A stretch of DNA of 64,000 nt from Paguma larvata (Eukaryota; Chordata; Mammalia; Carnivora; Viverridae): NCBI GenBank assembly GCA_030068075.1, contig CM057826.1:63709312-63773311 (forward strand), read 5' to 3'. The notes under the pieces are model-generated. The model was not told the DNA's origin. It ran no database searches and was given only the letters and a program-made list of their open reading frames with translations. Positions within the stretch are counted from its first letter, which is position 1; every line of letters starts with the position of its first letter. This document shows, piece after piece, positions 1 through 12,194 of the stretch. A program made the position numbers and the translations under genes.

Positions 1-289
1 CATTGTATTTCAATTTTTTAACATACATATAGCTCTACATTTTATCTACAAATTCTTAAGGTATTCAATGTTTTTTTCTTTCTCCTACACAAGACACAAA
101 GTTAAGCACTTTAACTACCTGGTAAGCACTACCACATTACTTTTTAAATCTCAAGTTATTTTGTCTTTCTAAATGTGTATTTTCATCAAGCATTTACGCT
201 GCATCTCCTATACAGTGTAAGCTAATAAGTTCAAGAGAAGTTTTTCATCATGGGAGTATTTCACCAGCAAAATAAAGAAATAAAAATTA
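1..289. other. AT-rich intergenic DNA, nothing recognised
   Basis: No open frame of note, splice-flanked exon, RNA gene or repeat family could be recognised before the first SINE. Confidence 0.5.
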
Positions 290-501
290 GGGGCACATGG
301 GTGGCTCAGTTGGCAAAGCATCCAGCTTTGGCTTGGGTCATGATCTCTCACAGTTCATGAGTTCAAGTACCACGTTGGGCTCTGTGCTAACAGCTCGGAG
401 CCTGGAACTGTCTTCAGATTCTGTGTCTCCCTCTCTCTCTGCCCCTCCCCTGCTTGTTCTCTCTCTCTCTCGCATATAAATACACAATAAAAAAAAAAAG
501 T
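290..501 (+). repeat. Felid tRNA-derived SINE, diverged
   Basis: Begins ggggcacatgggtggctcag (Pol III A-box region). It continues through the gtcatgatctc and gagttcaag (B-box) segments to a ctccctctctctctgcccctcc body and an A-rich tail. It is several percent diverged from the near-consensus copies elsewhere in the window. Confidence 0.9.
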
Positions 502-2107
502 AAAAAGTAAATTTGAATATCACCATTTTGTACCTTATAATGAATTAACGGATTAATGGCTGCCTGCATCACACGGAGAGATAATCAACTATTACATGTC
601 TCCTACATACCACCTACAAATTATATTATATTATACCTTAATCTGATCAAGTCCATAATCTCACTACCCGTTTATAGAAAATACAGAAGAGGGTAAATTA
701 CATGGGAATGTGATCAGCAAAATCCAGATGTGGGAAACTCTACAAGACAAATCAAACAGCCCAGTTTCTTCCAGAATCAAGCTACAAAGGAAAAGGGAAG
801 GCAGAGGGGGAAGTGAGGGGTACTTGGAGAATTGGAAGAAACTTAAAGATGTATACTTCTTAAAAAGCAAGTTAAACTGTAGGGCTTAGAGATGTATCTT
901 AGGCGACAGACTCTAAAGGAAAGAAGAAAATGACAACCATAAAAGTGAAAATGTGCTTATTTTTAGGTGAAAGGGAAGGGCCAGGACTGGGACAGGGTAA
1001 ATGAAGACCTCTGGGGCAGCTGGAGAGTGGACCCACTTGGGATATAGCACAGAACAAGACCAAGTCCCCAGCCCTCGGGGAGTCTGCATCATATTGGGAG
1101 ATAAACAATAAATGCATACTACAATGACGGTTAGTGACAAATGCTACAAAAAAATATATGGTTGATCCTGAACCTTTAAGTAAGTGACAACTGGTTTCAC
1201 TCCTAACGTACAATAAAGAAAATATATAGAAATCTTGATAAAGTCAATAAGCAACACATTTTTTAAATATATGGTCAATTAAGAGAATAAAATAAAAAGG
1301 AAGGAAATGAAAGAATAAGAAAAGGAATCACAAAAAGCAAGGCCAAAGATGACACTCACAGAGGCATAAAGGAACATGCACATCCCAGGGCCAGAATTTT
1401 ATGGAGTAAAACCCTTAACCACTGCTACAATGTAATTCATGACTCTGTGTAGAGACAGGGGTATATTCTCTTGGGGCTTCTCTTTCAGATGACAGTAAGT
1501 CAAGATCTGGAAACCCCAGGTTTGCCCTAAAGTTTGGTTCCTATTTGGACCCTGGGCTGAAGTGACACTTTATGACCACATTTCTGAAAACAGATTTTGT
1601 AGGGAAAATAAAGGTGGAAGAAGAGTATCTGTCACAGAAGAGGATCTGCTTCCGAGGTACCTGAGCAAAGCCCCCAGGACTGATACTACATGCCAGGCAA
1701 GCCCTCTTCCCTGCAGCCAGGCAGGGTCACCAAATGGACGCCAGAGGATGCAGAAGGCGTTCTCCCTTTGTTCACCTTGGAACGTTCATTTATAGCTTAC
1801 TTATCCGCATGCAGAAAGGAAATCAATCTCACCACCTATAACAGTAACAAAAATGGCAACAAAATGACTATGGTTTTTAATTTCTTTCCCTTGTGGCATC
1901 TTCGGTTTGTCCTCTTATTACTGGATTTATTAGAAATAACTATCCAAGTCAATAAAACCACAAAAAGTTATAAGCCCCATCTCATCTGGAAAGAAGAATC
2001 CTAAATGCAGCCATGATTCACTTTAAATATAGAGAGTTTATGTATATTATATTGTATAGTTTTATATTATATAAAAAGTATATAATGTTATAGCTATATT
2101 TTCACTT
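502..2107. other. Intergenic DNA with an L2-like patch
   Basis: Mostly unassigned AT-rich sequence. Around 1040-1120 the phrase of the type 'acagaacaagaccaagtccccagccctcggggagtctgcat' (read in short pieces) resembles the antisense of the ancient L2 LINE 3' region. No gene is supported. Confidence 0.4.
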
Positions 2108-2121
2108 AGAAGGAGAAAATT

Positions 2122-2345
2122 GGGGCACCTGGGTGGCTCAGTCGGTTGAGCATCCGACCTCGGCTCCGGTCATGATCTCGCGGTCTGTGAGTTCGAGCCC
2201 CATGTCAGGCTCTGTGCTGACAGCTCAGAGCCTGGAGCCTGCTTCGGATTCTGTGTCTCCCTCTCTCTCTGCCCCTCCCCCACTCAGGCTCTGTCTCTCT
2301 CTGTATCAAAAATAAATAAACATTAAAAAAAAATTTAAAAAGAAA
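2122..2345 (+). repeat. Felid SINE with perfect 14-bp target duplication
   Basis: Full-length copy with head, body and aaaataaataaacatt plus A-rich tail. The flanks agaaggagaaaatt at 2108-2121 and 2346-2359 are identical. This marks a LINE-1-mediated insertion young enough to keep its target-site duplication. Confidence 0.97.
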
Positions 2346-2622
2346 AGAAGGAGAAAATTAACATTAATTCGCAGACTGAGAGGATAAAAGCTCATCAGAG
2401 CAATAATCCATCAGTTAGCAGTAGGACCTTAGTCAAATGCTGTCTCATAAGTTTTCCAGTAATACTGATTTTTTTTTCCTGTAACAAAATCAGATTTTAT
2501 CCTGGTTATAAAAGTAATATAAAAAAGTAATACAATAAAGTAATGGGCCAATAAATATGTAAAAGATGCTTTTAGAAAAAAAAGTAATACGAACTCCTTA
2601 TTTTAAAAAGTTAAACATTGGA

Positions 2623-2821
2623 GGGGCACCTGGATGGTTCAGTCAGTTGAGTGTTGGACTCTTGATTTCAGCTCAGGTCATGAGCCCAGGGAGTCATGGG
2701 ATCAAGGCCTGAGTCCGGCTCTGTGCTGAGCGTGGAGTCCACTGAAGTTTCTCTCTCTTTCTCTCCTTGGCCCTCTCCCCCGCTCATGCTCTCTGTTTCT
2801 CTAAACAAACAAACAAAAACA
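2623..2821 (+). repeat. Felid/carnivore SINE, diverged
   Basis: Head ggggcacctggatggttcag, then gctcaggtcatgagc and ggctctgtgctgagc, a CT-rich body and a tail replaced by (aaac)n. Older than the 2122 copy. Confidence 0.9.
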
Positions 2822-3633
2822 ACTCAAACAGTGGAAAAAGTCTGAAACTCACCTGTACTCTCTCAACAAGAAATCTACATGCCCAGACTTTTCTCCTTGC
2901 CAATACACGTGCGTGCATGCGCAACCACACACACACACTCACACACACTTTACAAAAGCAGGATCATGGTAAACATGCTGTTTTATAACCTTATTTTTTT
3001 TACTTAATATATCATAAATATTTCTGATATGTCAGAGAATGAAAAAGGAACTGAGTAATACACATGTTCAAGTATGACTTATATTTTGTTTAAGAATTCT
3101 ACATGTTTTATTTAGATATAAATATAAATCTAGATAAACTGATATTTGATTTTGTTTGCACAGGAAATGATCTGGCAGGGTATAAACCAAATATTTAACA
3201 GCAGGAAATGGGATGAAAGGGAGTAAATAGAAGAAACATTAAATTTTATTTTATATATATCTGCATAATCTCTTCCAAAAATGCACGTACTACTTCAGAA
3301 ATTAATAAAAGTACACATCACAAGCAGGTTTTCATACAAATTAAAATTATTTATGCCACCATTTCTAATTGTTCTATACTATTCTGTTGTTATGATAATA
3401 CCATAGTATTTAACAATTATCTACTTAGAGGTTTTTAGGCTGTTTCCCATCTTCTGTATTAAAGCAATGTTGATATCCTTGTGTATGATTTTTGTAGTGT
3501 CTCATAAGCCCTGGAGGTTATCAATTTTAATATTTTTTAACCCATCAGCTGAAAATAGTATCACATTGTTTTAATCAGTAGTTTTGTTCACAAGTGGGAT
3601 TGATGTTTCCCATGCTTGTTATTTGTTTTTCTT
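2822..3633. other. AT-rich intergenic DNA with a short CA tract
   Basis: Contains cacacacacactcacacacac near 2926-2949. The rest is AT-rich and unassigned; 3340-3600 has the look of an old LINE-type relic, but I cannot name it. Confidence 0.4.
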
Positions 3634-3752
3634 TTCTTTTCTTTTTGTTAAAATTTTATTTTTAAGTCATCTTCACACCCAACATGGGACTCACACTCAC
3701 AAACCTGAGGTCGAGTTGCACACTCCGCTAAATGAGTCAATGAGGCACCCCC
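3634..3752 (-). repeat. Short carnivore SINE, tRNA-like head only
   Basis: On the + strand it reads T-rich tail, then cacccaacatgggactcacac, aacctgaggtcgag and ending gaggcacccc. This is the reverse complement of a short SINE lacking the CT-rich body. tgtttttctt on both sides is a probable target duplication. Confidence 0.8.
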
Positions 3753-5705
3753 TGTTTTTCTTATTTTGTGAATTAGCCTATTCATTATTTTGTCCACTTT
3801 TCTTGAAATTTTCCTATTATTCTTAGATAACTGCTTGTATATCAATTTATTAACCTTGCCTGTGATATACATATGAAATATTTTTCCAGATATGCTTTTG
3901 GCCTTATGGATTTTTTTTTTGCCTTGCCTTTTTTTTTTTTTTTTTTTTTTTTTGCCATCCTTTACTTTTTTTCACATATTAACTTCACATATATATAATG
4001 GCATCTGTCTATATGTTGCTTTATTTCTCTGATTTGTCCATTTCTTGCACCAGGATCCATGGTTTCAATTGATGTAGTTATATACCTGGTAAGGCATTCT
4101 CTCCTCATATTTTCATTTTTTTGAATGTTACTGGTTATTTTTGCATGTTATTTTTGGTGGTGAAATTTAGAATTCTTTTATCAAATCAAAAATGTTGGAA
4201 TCACGTTAAACTTATGGATACATTTGGGGAGAACTAACTTATTCATACTATTGAATATGTCTCCCATCTTTTATGTTCCTCAGTCAAGTTATAGAGTTTC
4301 CTTCTAATATGTCCATCACATATCTTGCTAAATTCATACTTATCTATTTTATGCTGTTATTAATGCCAATAAGAATTTTCATTTTTGCTTAACAGTATCA
4401 CTGACATTTTATACCAGTCAACACACATTTGTTGAATGAATAAGTGCGTAGTAGAATAAACTTTTAAAATACATGATAACTTTATAGACAAGGGAGAAAT
4501 GTGCCTTCATATATGAAGAACTTGAAGAAGAACTTCAAGAAGAACTTGATAACAAAAGTTCTATCTGAGAACTTCATATCTAAAAGTGAACTAAGCATTA
4601 AGTATTAAGGCCTCGGAGTCAGGCCTGGCCCTCTTCATGCATGGTGGATCTTGGGAAGTTACATATGCTTGGGGAAAAAAGTCTCAGCTATTGCTTCACT
4701 AGTGCCTAGAGTTCTACCATTAATTTCACTACTTCTGATTAAGGGATTCTTTTCTCTGAAAATGCAAACAACTCTGAGAAATGTAGTAGAACACTATGTA
4801 CTAAGCCATCACAGTCTTTTATACCTTTGTATGAATTCACTATCAGTTTCTTCCCAACTTGTAGGTAATTAAGAGAGTATTTGATAACAGGAGAATCTAA
4901 AGAGCAAAGAACAAGGAGTACTAGGATTCTGGACATACGGGGCATGTAGAGATAAAAAATAATTAGGAGAAGGAAGCTAAACTGTATAAACTTTTTTGGG
5001 CAGGAAGTGCATCTTGTTCATCCTTAAGCATCATGCTTAGCACACGACAGACACTGTGTGGACATGTGTAAAATGGATGAGTCAGCGAGACAGCTCTGTT
5101 CACCTCACAGCTTTGCCTGTGAGTTGTTCTGCCCAAAGCTGCAGTCTCGGGGCTATTTTGGGGTGACCACTGCTCTGCTATTCTAACTTCCTTTCCTTAG
5201 AATTACTCATATGGGACGGGATGCCAGAATCTCATTGCTAACAGATGTTCGTTCACTGCTGGAACAAACAACTGCTAACGGCTAACACATTTTGCATGGA
5301 GGTAAAACAGTATGATGTCTATTTATACAGTACAAATGTCTCCCTATAGAATGAAGAGAGATTGTTATCATCAGATGTTTGGTCAGGTCAACGCGTAGTT
5401 CTTCTCACTCCTCATGGGTCGGATCATTTCAAAACCAACTCCACTGGGGAAGTACGGGGAGACTGGGAGACGAGGGATAAACAATAGATCTTTTCCCACT
5501 GTTTAGTGTTTTTCCACTCTTGGTGTTTATGAACTTATTATGTAATGTAGCAAAATGATGACTCAGCCATGGAGTCACCATTCCCCCCAACTGCTGTTGG
5601 ATCTGAGGAAAAAGGAGGAAAGCTAATGGCGTGAGAGCATTTGCTGCTAGCAGAGGAGAGGGTGTCGGTGGAAAGAGAACAAGTGGTGACCCGTGATAAC
5701 CAAAC
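3753..5705. other. Intergenic DNA: poly(T) tracts, small repeats, L2-like patch
   Basis: Holds long T runs near 3908-3953, three imperfect copies of a gaagaagaactt-type 12-mer at about 4515-4549, and an L2-like phrase (catcatgcttagcacacgac) near 5026-5080. No coding exon or RNA gene seen. Confidence 0.4.
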
Positions 5706-5719
5706 TGAGACTTTTTAAA

Positions 5720-5946
5720 AATGTTTATTTATTTATTTTGAGACAGAGAGAGAGAAACACACACACACACAGAGGACAAGTGCACGAGCAGGGGAGGGGC
5801 AGAGAGAGAGGGAGAAAGAGAATCCCAAGCAGGTTCCATGCTTAGGGCAGAGCCCAATGTGGGGCCTGATCTCATGACCTTGAGATCATGACCTGAGCCG
5901 AAATCAAGAGTTAGATGCTTAACTGTTTGAGCCACCCAGGTGTCCC
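5720..5946 (-). repeat. Felid SINE with target duplication
   Basis: Reverse-oriented full copy, from the aatgtttatttattttgag tail to the gagccacccaggtgtccc head. It is flanked by tgagactttttaaa at about 5706-5719 and again after 5950. It contains a small (ac)n tract at 5759-5770. Confidence 0.95.
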
Positions 5947-6084
5947 AAATTGAGACTTTTTAAATTGATAATAATTTTCTTTTTGGTAACGAAAAAAATA
6001 TATTGTGTTAAGATGCTAAAGTTAATTTCACATTCTCAATGATGGACCCCAAATGTTGCTAAGGTTATTATCTCCTGCGAGATG

Positions 6085-6185
6085 CATAAAGCTTGCACCT
6101 TATCTATCTTGGTCCCAGGGGCACCTTCAGTGTCCAGCAGATAGTGGGCATTCAGTAAATAACTGTTGAATGGATAAATGAATAT
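6085..6185 (+). repeat. L2-like 3' end
   Basis: tgtccagcagatagtgggca and ttcagtaaataactgttgaa followed by ggataaatgaa match the well-known 3' end of the ancient L2 LINE. Family call from memory. Confidence 0.6.
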
Positions 6186-6634
6186 TTAATACTGGTGATT
6201 CATTATCTTTCTGAAAACGAGTAGAAAATCTTCAACAAATTAGATCTAAATAATTGGGATGTCACTTCGAGGGTAGATGAGTGTATTCTGGAATCTATTT
6301 TATGCCCAATAAAAATAGCACTGACCATTCCTTGGTCTCAAACTAAGTCACCCTGAAAAATCTGTCCATGTCCCAATTGTTCTCTGTTGAAAGGTTAAGA
6401 CCTGGGGCTGTCTACACCAAGTAATTATTCATACAATTGTTACTGGCAAAATCCTAGGATAGGTGCTTAATTCTCCGCATCTATATTTACAATCTAAGGC
6501 AAATGAAAAGAAATCATGCCAAATAAACTGATGCATATTTTCAGCCTAAGCTGATATTTTTCCTTTATTCTCCTGTGAATTAATACAAATTAGAGAAAGT
6601 GACTCGAAGTAACTACAAAAATAATCTGTTTTTA

Positions 6635-6730
6635 TTTATTTATTTATTTTTATTTTTTAGAGGAGAGAGAGAGAGCACAAGCAAGGGAGACGGGCATAGC
6701 TTAACTGACTGAGCCACCCAGGTTCCCCCC
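6635..6730 (-). repeat. Internally deleted SINE with target duplication
   Basis: Tail and start of body (gagagagagagagcacaagc) join directly to the head (cttaactgactgagccaccc), so most of the middle is missing. aaataatctgttttta before and aaataatttgttttta after are near-identical target duplications, so this is one insertion and not two fragments. Confidence 0.85.
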
Positions 6731-6759
6731 AAATAATTTGTTTTTAAAAGATTACTCTG

Positions 6760-6890
6760 GGGATGCCTGGATGGCTCAGTCAGTTAAGCGTCTAACTCTT
6801 GATCTCAGCTCAGATCTTGATCTCAGAGTTGTGAGTTCAAGCCCTGCATTGGGCTCCATGCTGGACATGAAGTCTACTTAAAAAAAAAAA
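6760..6890 (+). repeat. Short carnivore SINE with target duplication
   Basis: Head gggatgcctggatggctcag, B-box-like gtgagttcaagccc, then a direct poly(A) tail without the CT-rich body. It is flanked by attactctg at 6751-6759 and 6891-6899. Confidence 0.93.
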
Positions 6891-7059
6891 ATTACTCTGA
6901 AATTGAGCCGATGTTATTTTCTGTCAATTAAGATAAGTGCCTATCCGCAACTTAATTTTGCATTCGAGTCTTTTGTGGCTTATTTAAGACATTTGCATCT
7001 AGTCCAAATCATGGCATTGTTTAAAATTAAAAAGAAGTTGTGAACCTGATATCGAGCAA

Positions 7060-7275
7060 TCTTTTTTTTTAATCTTCTTTTGATTTTTCTTTTTAACTTA
7101 TATTTGAGACAGAGAGAAAGCACGAGCTGGGGAAGGGTGGAGAGAGAGGGAGACAGGAACTGAAGCAGGCTTCTGTGCTGACAGCAGAGAGAAGTGGGGC
7201 TCGAACTCAGGAGCTGTGAGATCATGACCTGAGCCAAAGTCAGGCACTGAACCGACTGAGCCACCCAGGTGCTCC
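7060..7275 (-). repeat. Felid SINE
   Basis: Reverse-oriented copy. T-rich tail, gagagaaagcacgagctggg body, and a head ending gagccacccaggtgctcc. Confidence 0.92.
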
Positions 7276-7299
7276 AGTAAAATTCACCTGTTTCTTTTA

Positions 7300-7538
7300 A
7301 TTTTTTTTTCAATTTTTACATATTTATTTATTTACTTTTATTTATTTTGAGAGAGAGCCAGAGCATGAGCAGGGGAGGGGCAGAAAGAGAAGGAGATACA
7401 AAATCCAAAGCAGGCTCCAGGCTTTAAGCTGTCACTACAGACCTGGACATGGGGCTCGAACTCACATGCTGTGAGATCTTGACCTGAGCCAAAGTCAGAG
7501 GCTCAGTCGCTAAACAGACTGAGCCACCTATGCGCCCC
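7300..7538 (-). repeat. Felid SINE, adjacent to the previous copy
   Basis: A second reverse-oriented copy within 25 bp of the previous one. It runs from an (attt)n tail to a head ending gagccacctatgcgcccc. Tail and body are intact. Confidence 0.92.
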
Positions 7539-8500
7539 TCAACTAATTATAAAGGTCCTCCTGCATGTTAAAGACACAATTTCTAAGTAATCACACCCCC
7601 CCAGAGAATCCAGAAATGGAAACGCCTCCTTTAATCCATTTCATATGCCATAGTGTGAAGCCATCAACATACCAAATATATACATGATATAGATTTTGGT
7701 ATTGTGTTAAACAAAATTCAGTTACTATTTACAAAACCAGAAGTTACAGTTTTAATGATTGATGTTTCCAAGTTGAAACTGCATAAGAATGATCATTAAA
7801 AGTATCAACACTTTCAAAAAAAAGAAAATTATCAACGGTTTCAGTAACCTTGATTAAGCTGGTTACGATTATAGATACAACAGTTGGTGCTGTTTGGAGA
7901 TAGTATACATTATGATTTCTTAAACTAGTAAATTCTCACTTTGAGCAGTTTTTGCTATGGTGGCCAATAGATAATGAGTTGTTGTAAACGAAGGTGTGAA
8001 AAAAAAAATCCAGTCTGTCCCCCTCAGCCGTATTCCAAATCCCCCAATACTACCCTGTTATTAATCTACATCAGCATTGATTTTAGACAGAGCATTCTGG
8101 ATAATAAGCAAAAGCTTACATCATCAAGTCATTCTCACCTATCTGCACTACCCTGCTCATAATAAAGCAAAAATTATTTATGTATTCAAAGGAAGAGGCA
8201 CGTACTTGAGTCAATCATTGCGGTCATAGCATGATCAAAGTCCAAGAGCTGGAGGATCTTGAGCCAAAACTCATCCAAAAAAGGCTGAAAGATAGAGACC
8301 AAGGAGAGGAAGTAAGCATTTGGAGACTACTAAGTGATAAAGGGCTGCATGAATCAGCTTGTTGCATGTCAAAGAACAGCTGGACTTGACCTGACAGGCG
8401 TGGTTAGGTCAGTTCTTGGCTCCCATCTGTGTAGGCCTGGAGGGTCTATTTCCCTTGGCCACTGATTAGTCACAGGGTCCTGGACAAAACTAGGAAATTA
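7539..8500. other. Intergenic DNA, nothing recognised
   Basis: AT-rich single-copy-looking sequence. No exon, RNA gene or repeat family could be named. Confidence 0.4.
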
Positions 8501-8514
8501 GCACTTTTGTTTTA

Positions 8515-8740
8515 TTTATTTTTATTCATTTATTTTTTTAAAATTTTTAATGTTTATTTTCGAGAGAAAGAGCGTGAGCAGGGAAGGGGCAGAGAGAAAG
8601 GGAGACACAGAACTCAAAGCAGGCTCCAGGCTCTGAAGTGTCAGCACAGAGCCTGACATGGGGCTCAAACTCCTGAACTGAGAGATCAGGACCTGAGCTG
8701 AAGTCGGATGCTTAACCGACTGAGCCTCCAGGTGCCGCTG
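8515..8740 (-). repeat. Felid SINE with perfect 14-bp target duplication
   Basis: Reverse-oriented copy bounded by gcacttttgtttta at 8501-8514 and 8741-8754. Confidence 0.97.
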
Positions 8741-8985
8741 GCACTTTTGTTTTAGTACTTTGTGCCTTAAGAAAGCCTTATTCCTTTAATTCTCAAGCAC
8801 CTGGTGCTTCCACCTCATTAAAATATGCTCTCAGGTCCTTCATGCACACAAATTGTTTAAGGCAAAATAGATGTTCAGTATAAAATTTTGTTTTCCTCCT
8901 TCTTTGCCACAAATTACTGATGAAAAAGTGCTTTGTATTTCTTCTAGAGTGTTTTTATTTTCACAGATACCAAATCTCAGAATCA

Positions 8986-9207
8986 GGGGCGCCTGGGTGG
9001 CTTAGTCGGTTGGACGGCCGACTTCAGCTCAGGTCATGATCTCGCGGTTTGTGAGTTCGAGCCCCGCGTCGGGCTCTGTGCTGATGGCTCAGAGCCTGGA
9101 GCCTGCTTCAGATTCTGTGTCTCCCACTCTCTCTGCCCCTCCCCTGCTCACGCTCTGTCTCTATGTCTCTCAAAAATAAATAAACGTTTTAAAAAAAAAA
9201 AAGAACT
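8986..9207 (+). repeat. Felid SINE, near-consensus
   Basis: Begins ggggcgcctgggtggcttag and keeps CpG-rich segments (gatctcgcggtttgtgagtt, gagccccgcgtcgggctctg). This indicates a young copy. Target duplication ccaaatctcagaatca / ccaaatcccggaatca flanks it with two differences. Confidence 0.97.
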
Positions 9208-9309
9208 TCCAAATCCCGGAATCAACGGAATGAGACAAGAGGGAGGAATTTTAGGCATCAACTCTTGTGACTATCTGCTTCATTCGTATATTGAATCTTT
9301 TGGATTAGC

Positions 9310-9404
9310 TAATACCTCAGCACACTTCATGAGGCTAGGCTCTCTTCAGAGTGTTTACACATAATATGTTATTTTCCAGTAACCCTATGAGGTAATATAT
9401 TAGC
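9310..9404 (+). repeat. MIR element, left part
   Basis: The sequence up to aaccctatgaggtaatat matches the middle of the ancient tRNA-derived MIR SINE. Its continuation (cattttataggctgaggaaa) resumes after 9755, so a later LTR split it. Confidence 0.65.
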
Positions 9405-9754
9405 CCATGTAGGCTGCTATGACAAAAACAGACGAGGTGACTTAAACATCATTTGTTTTTCACGGTTCTGGAGGCTGGGAAATCCAAGGTCAAGGTACCA
9501 GCAGATTCCATGTCTGGTGAGAGCTCACTTCCTGGTTTACAGACACCCATCTTCTCTCTGTGTCCTCACAGGGTGGGAGGGGTGAGGGAGCTCTCTGGGG
9601 TGCCTTCTCTAAGGGCATTAATCCCATCATGAAGCCTCCACCCTCATGACCTGGTCACTCCCTAAAGGCCCCACCTCCAAATATGATCACATTTTGGTTA
9701 GGTTCAACAGAAGAATTTTGGGAGTACACAACCACTCACCCTACAGCAGGTGGA
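9405..9754 (-). repeat. MaLR LTR (MST/MLT1-type) inserted in a MIR
   Basis: Reads as the reverse complement of an ERVL-MaLR LTR. On the + strand: ggctgctatgacaaaaacag, ggttctggaggctgggaaat, tccaccctcatgacctggtc, ccccacctccaaatatgatc. The solo LTR carries no internal retroviral genes. Confidence 0.8.
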
Positions 9755-9875
9755 TACTGACATTAACTTCATTTTATAGGCTGAGGAAAGTGGGGCTTTC
9801 GGAGCTTGAGAACTTTCTTAAAACCACACAGCAAGTAAGAAATGGAGCCAGGGCATCTGTCTATGGGCCGGTGCC
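9755..9875 (+). repeat. MIR element, right part
   Basis: cattttataggctgaggaaa through aaaaccacacagcaagtaag is the MIR 3' half, continuing the fragment that ends near 9404. Confidence 0.65.
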
Positions 9876-9984
9876 ATGTCTTGGGTGAGCTCTCAATGTG
9901 AGGGAAAGGACTATGTGGGTCGATGAATCTCAACATGTTTATTCTTTCCAGGGACCTTGAGGCTGGTTACGGATCCCCACCTAA

Positions 9985-10560
9985 GGTTGGTGTAGTAGTC
10001 AAAGTAATGGCCTCCCAAAGATGTCCATACCCGAGTTTCCAGAATTTGAAGTATGTCCCATTAGATGGCAAAAGGAACTTTGAAGATGGGATTAAGGTTG
10101 TGGACCTTAAAAGTGGGAGATCATTTTGGATTACGTGGGTGGATTCAATCTAATCATGTGAGACCTTGAAAATGGAAGTGGAAGACAGATGGGACGGAGA
10201 GATGAGACCAAAGAAAAAGGAAGAGAAATTTAAGCCTGAGAGGGATTCAACCAACTGCTGCTGGCTTTGAAGATGAGGAAGGAAATGGGGACCTCAGTCC
10301 TACAACCACAGAACTCAGATTCTGCCAACAACCTCACATGAGAAAAAAAAAAAAAAACACACAAAAAAAACAAAAAAAAACAATCTTCCCTTGAGCCTTG
10401 AAAAAGGAATGTAACTCTGCTGATGGTAACTTGATTGAGCCCAGTGAGACTGGTGTCGGATGGCTGATGTTGCTCAGAACATAAGAAAATACATTGTTGC
10501 TCTTTTAAGCCACCAAGTTTGTAGTAATTTGTTGCAGCAGCAATAGCAAATTAATAACTG
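9985..10560 (+). repeat. MLT1-type MaLR LTR
   Basis: Opens with taatggcctcccaaagatgt and ccattagatggcaaaaggaa. It closes with cttttaagccaccaagtttg and agtaatttgttgcagcagca, the characteristic MLT1 LTR end. It contains an A-rich expansion at 10340-10381. Ancient and without internal sequence. Confidence 0.85.
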
Positions 10561-11177
10561 GTTAGTTCCTTTATTCAAGGTAACTGAATTCCCCTCATGC
10601 CTAGTCAGGAAGGGAAGTGCACACAGTTGTCTGACTCTTGTCCTTCTATGTGGAAAGAAAAGCAAAAATGCATACTACCCTGTAGGCTATGTGGCAAATC
10701 TGGATTGAACCATATCTGAGGGTCAGTGGACACGGTAATACCCTAGTACAGAGTCTAAAGGCCATGGTTTGTCTAGAACTGGATTAACTGGTCTTAAACC
10801 TCGAGAAACAATCTCTCAGTTACTTATTTTCTTTTCGTCTCCTGGGCAGGTGCCACCAGAGAAATGAAAGTGTGAATTAGAGGGCACCATTATATCTGGT
10901 GAAAAGCTCCACATTTATGTCCAATAGCAGTGACCTATGGCATCTGATTTCAGAAGAAAAATACTTTGCAAATAAAAGGATATCTTCGGGTTGGTTGATT
11001 CTCAATTGTGAGCAGTAATTTTCTAAAATTCTACTTCCTATTTGATCAGTGGAGACATATAATAAAATGTTTTGTCCATATTTTTAGTAAAAGAGGCTAA
11101 AGAATAGGACAACTGAGAAAAACAAAGCATAACTCAAATGTGTTCAGTGAAGGACCATAATATTTGCAATTTTATTT
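10561..11177. other. Intergenic DNA, nothing recognised
   Basis: No gene or identifiable repeat. Confidence 0.4.
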
Positions 11178-11188
11178 CTTTGAATACT

Positions 11189-11400
11189 TTTTTTTAATGT
11201 TTATTCATTTTTGAGAGTGAGAGTGAGAGAGAGCACGAGCAGGAGAGGGGCAGAGAGAAAGGAAGACAGGCCCCAAGGCTCCAAGCCAGTAGCACAGAGC
11301 GGGCAGCACAGAGCCAGATGCAGGGCTCAAACTCACAAACCATGAGGTCATGACCTGAGCCAAAGTCAGACGCTCAACCAACTGAGCCACCCAGGCGCCC
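11189..11400 (-). repeat. Felid SINE with target duplication
   Basis: Reverse-oriented copy ending gagccacccaggcgcccc. It is flanked by ctttgaatact at 11178-11188 and 11401-11411. Confidence 0.97.
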
Positions 11401-11411
11401 CTTTGAATACT

Positions 11412-12190
11412 CTTTCCTAAGTTACATTCAACCTCTGCATTTCCCTCCTCTCTGTGTCTCAGGTTTTAACTTTGTCTTTTCCCCTCCTTATTTCTGTGAC
11501 ATCACAAGCCATCAGCCTCCTGAGGCAGAGGGAGAGGCGTGTGCCCACAGAGCTGTGTCTGCAGGGGCCGAAGGTCTCCTGACTGGGAAGGCTGGCTGCC
11601 TCACTGGTGCCAAGCTCCAGTTAAAGCCAGGGTCCCCTCCGAATGTGTGGGGGTGGGGATTCCCCGGGGAGATCATGGACCTCTTCTTTCTAACATATAT
11701 GACAGAACAGAAGTGTGTTAATGACTTCAAGTAGTTAAGAAGTTTTCTCAACCTGAAGAAACAGCTTATGGAGAGAACAAAGGGACCTGATCACAGATCT
11801 TTGGCAGAGTTTTCTTCTGTAGCCCATGAGAGATATGGTAATGGCATTTGCATCATCCCAGGTTGGTTTGACTTCCTTCTTAGCAATTGCCAAAGTCAAC
11901 CTGCTTCAGGCCAGCCTTCCCCATGGCCTTCCAGATAGACCTGGTCTGTCTGGTTCCCTGGTCTGGCAGCATCTGGTACATAGGCTATGCTCCATAAATA
12001 TGAGTCAGTTAATAGTCTGAGACCTAAGGCCTAGTTCTCATTGTCTGCATCTCTTTCTCATCTATGAAAGATACTAAGCTTTGTAGAGATGACTGGATGA
12101 CCTAAGGGTCCCACAGTCCCCAAACTGACTAATTTCCTAAAAGTAAGAATAAGGTAATACTCGTCTACCTCAATTTTAACATCTAGCTGT
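11412..12190. other. Intergenic DNA, nothing firm
   Basis: A GC-richer patch at 11510-11670 has short open frames on both strands. It lacks splice-flanked homology to any protein I know, so no gene is called. Confidence 0.4.
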
Positions 12191-12194
12191 GTTC

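Noticed and set aside
2133..2315. Recurrent short frames starting MAQSVE or similar at many sites
   Set aside because: These are translations of the felid SINE head and body, not genes.
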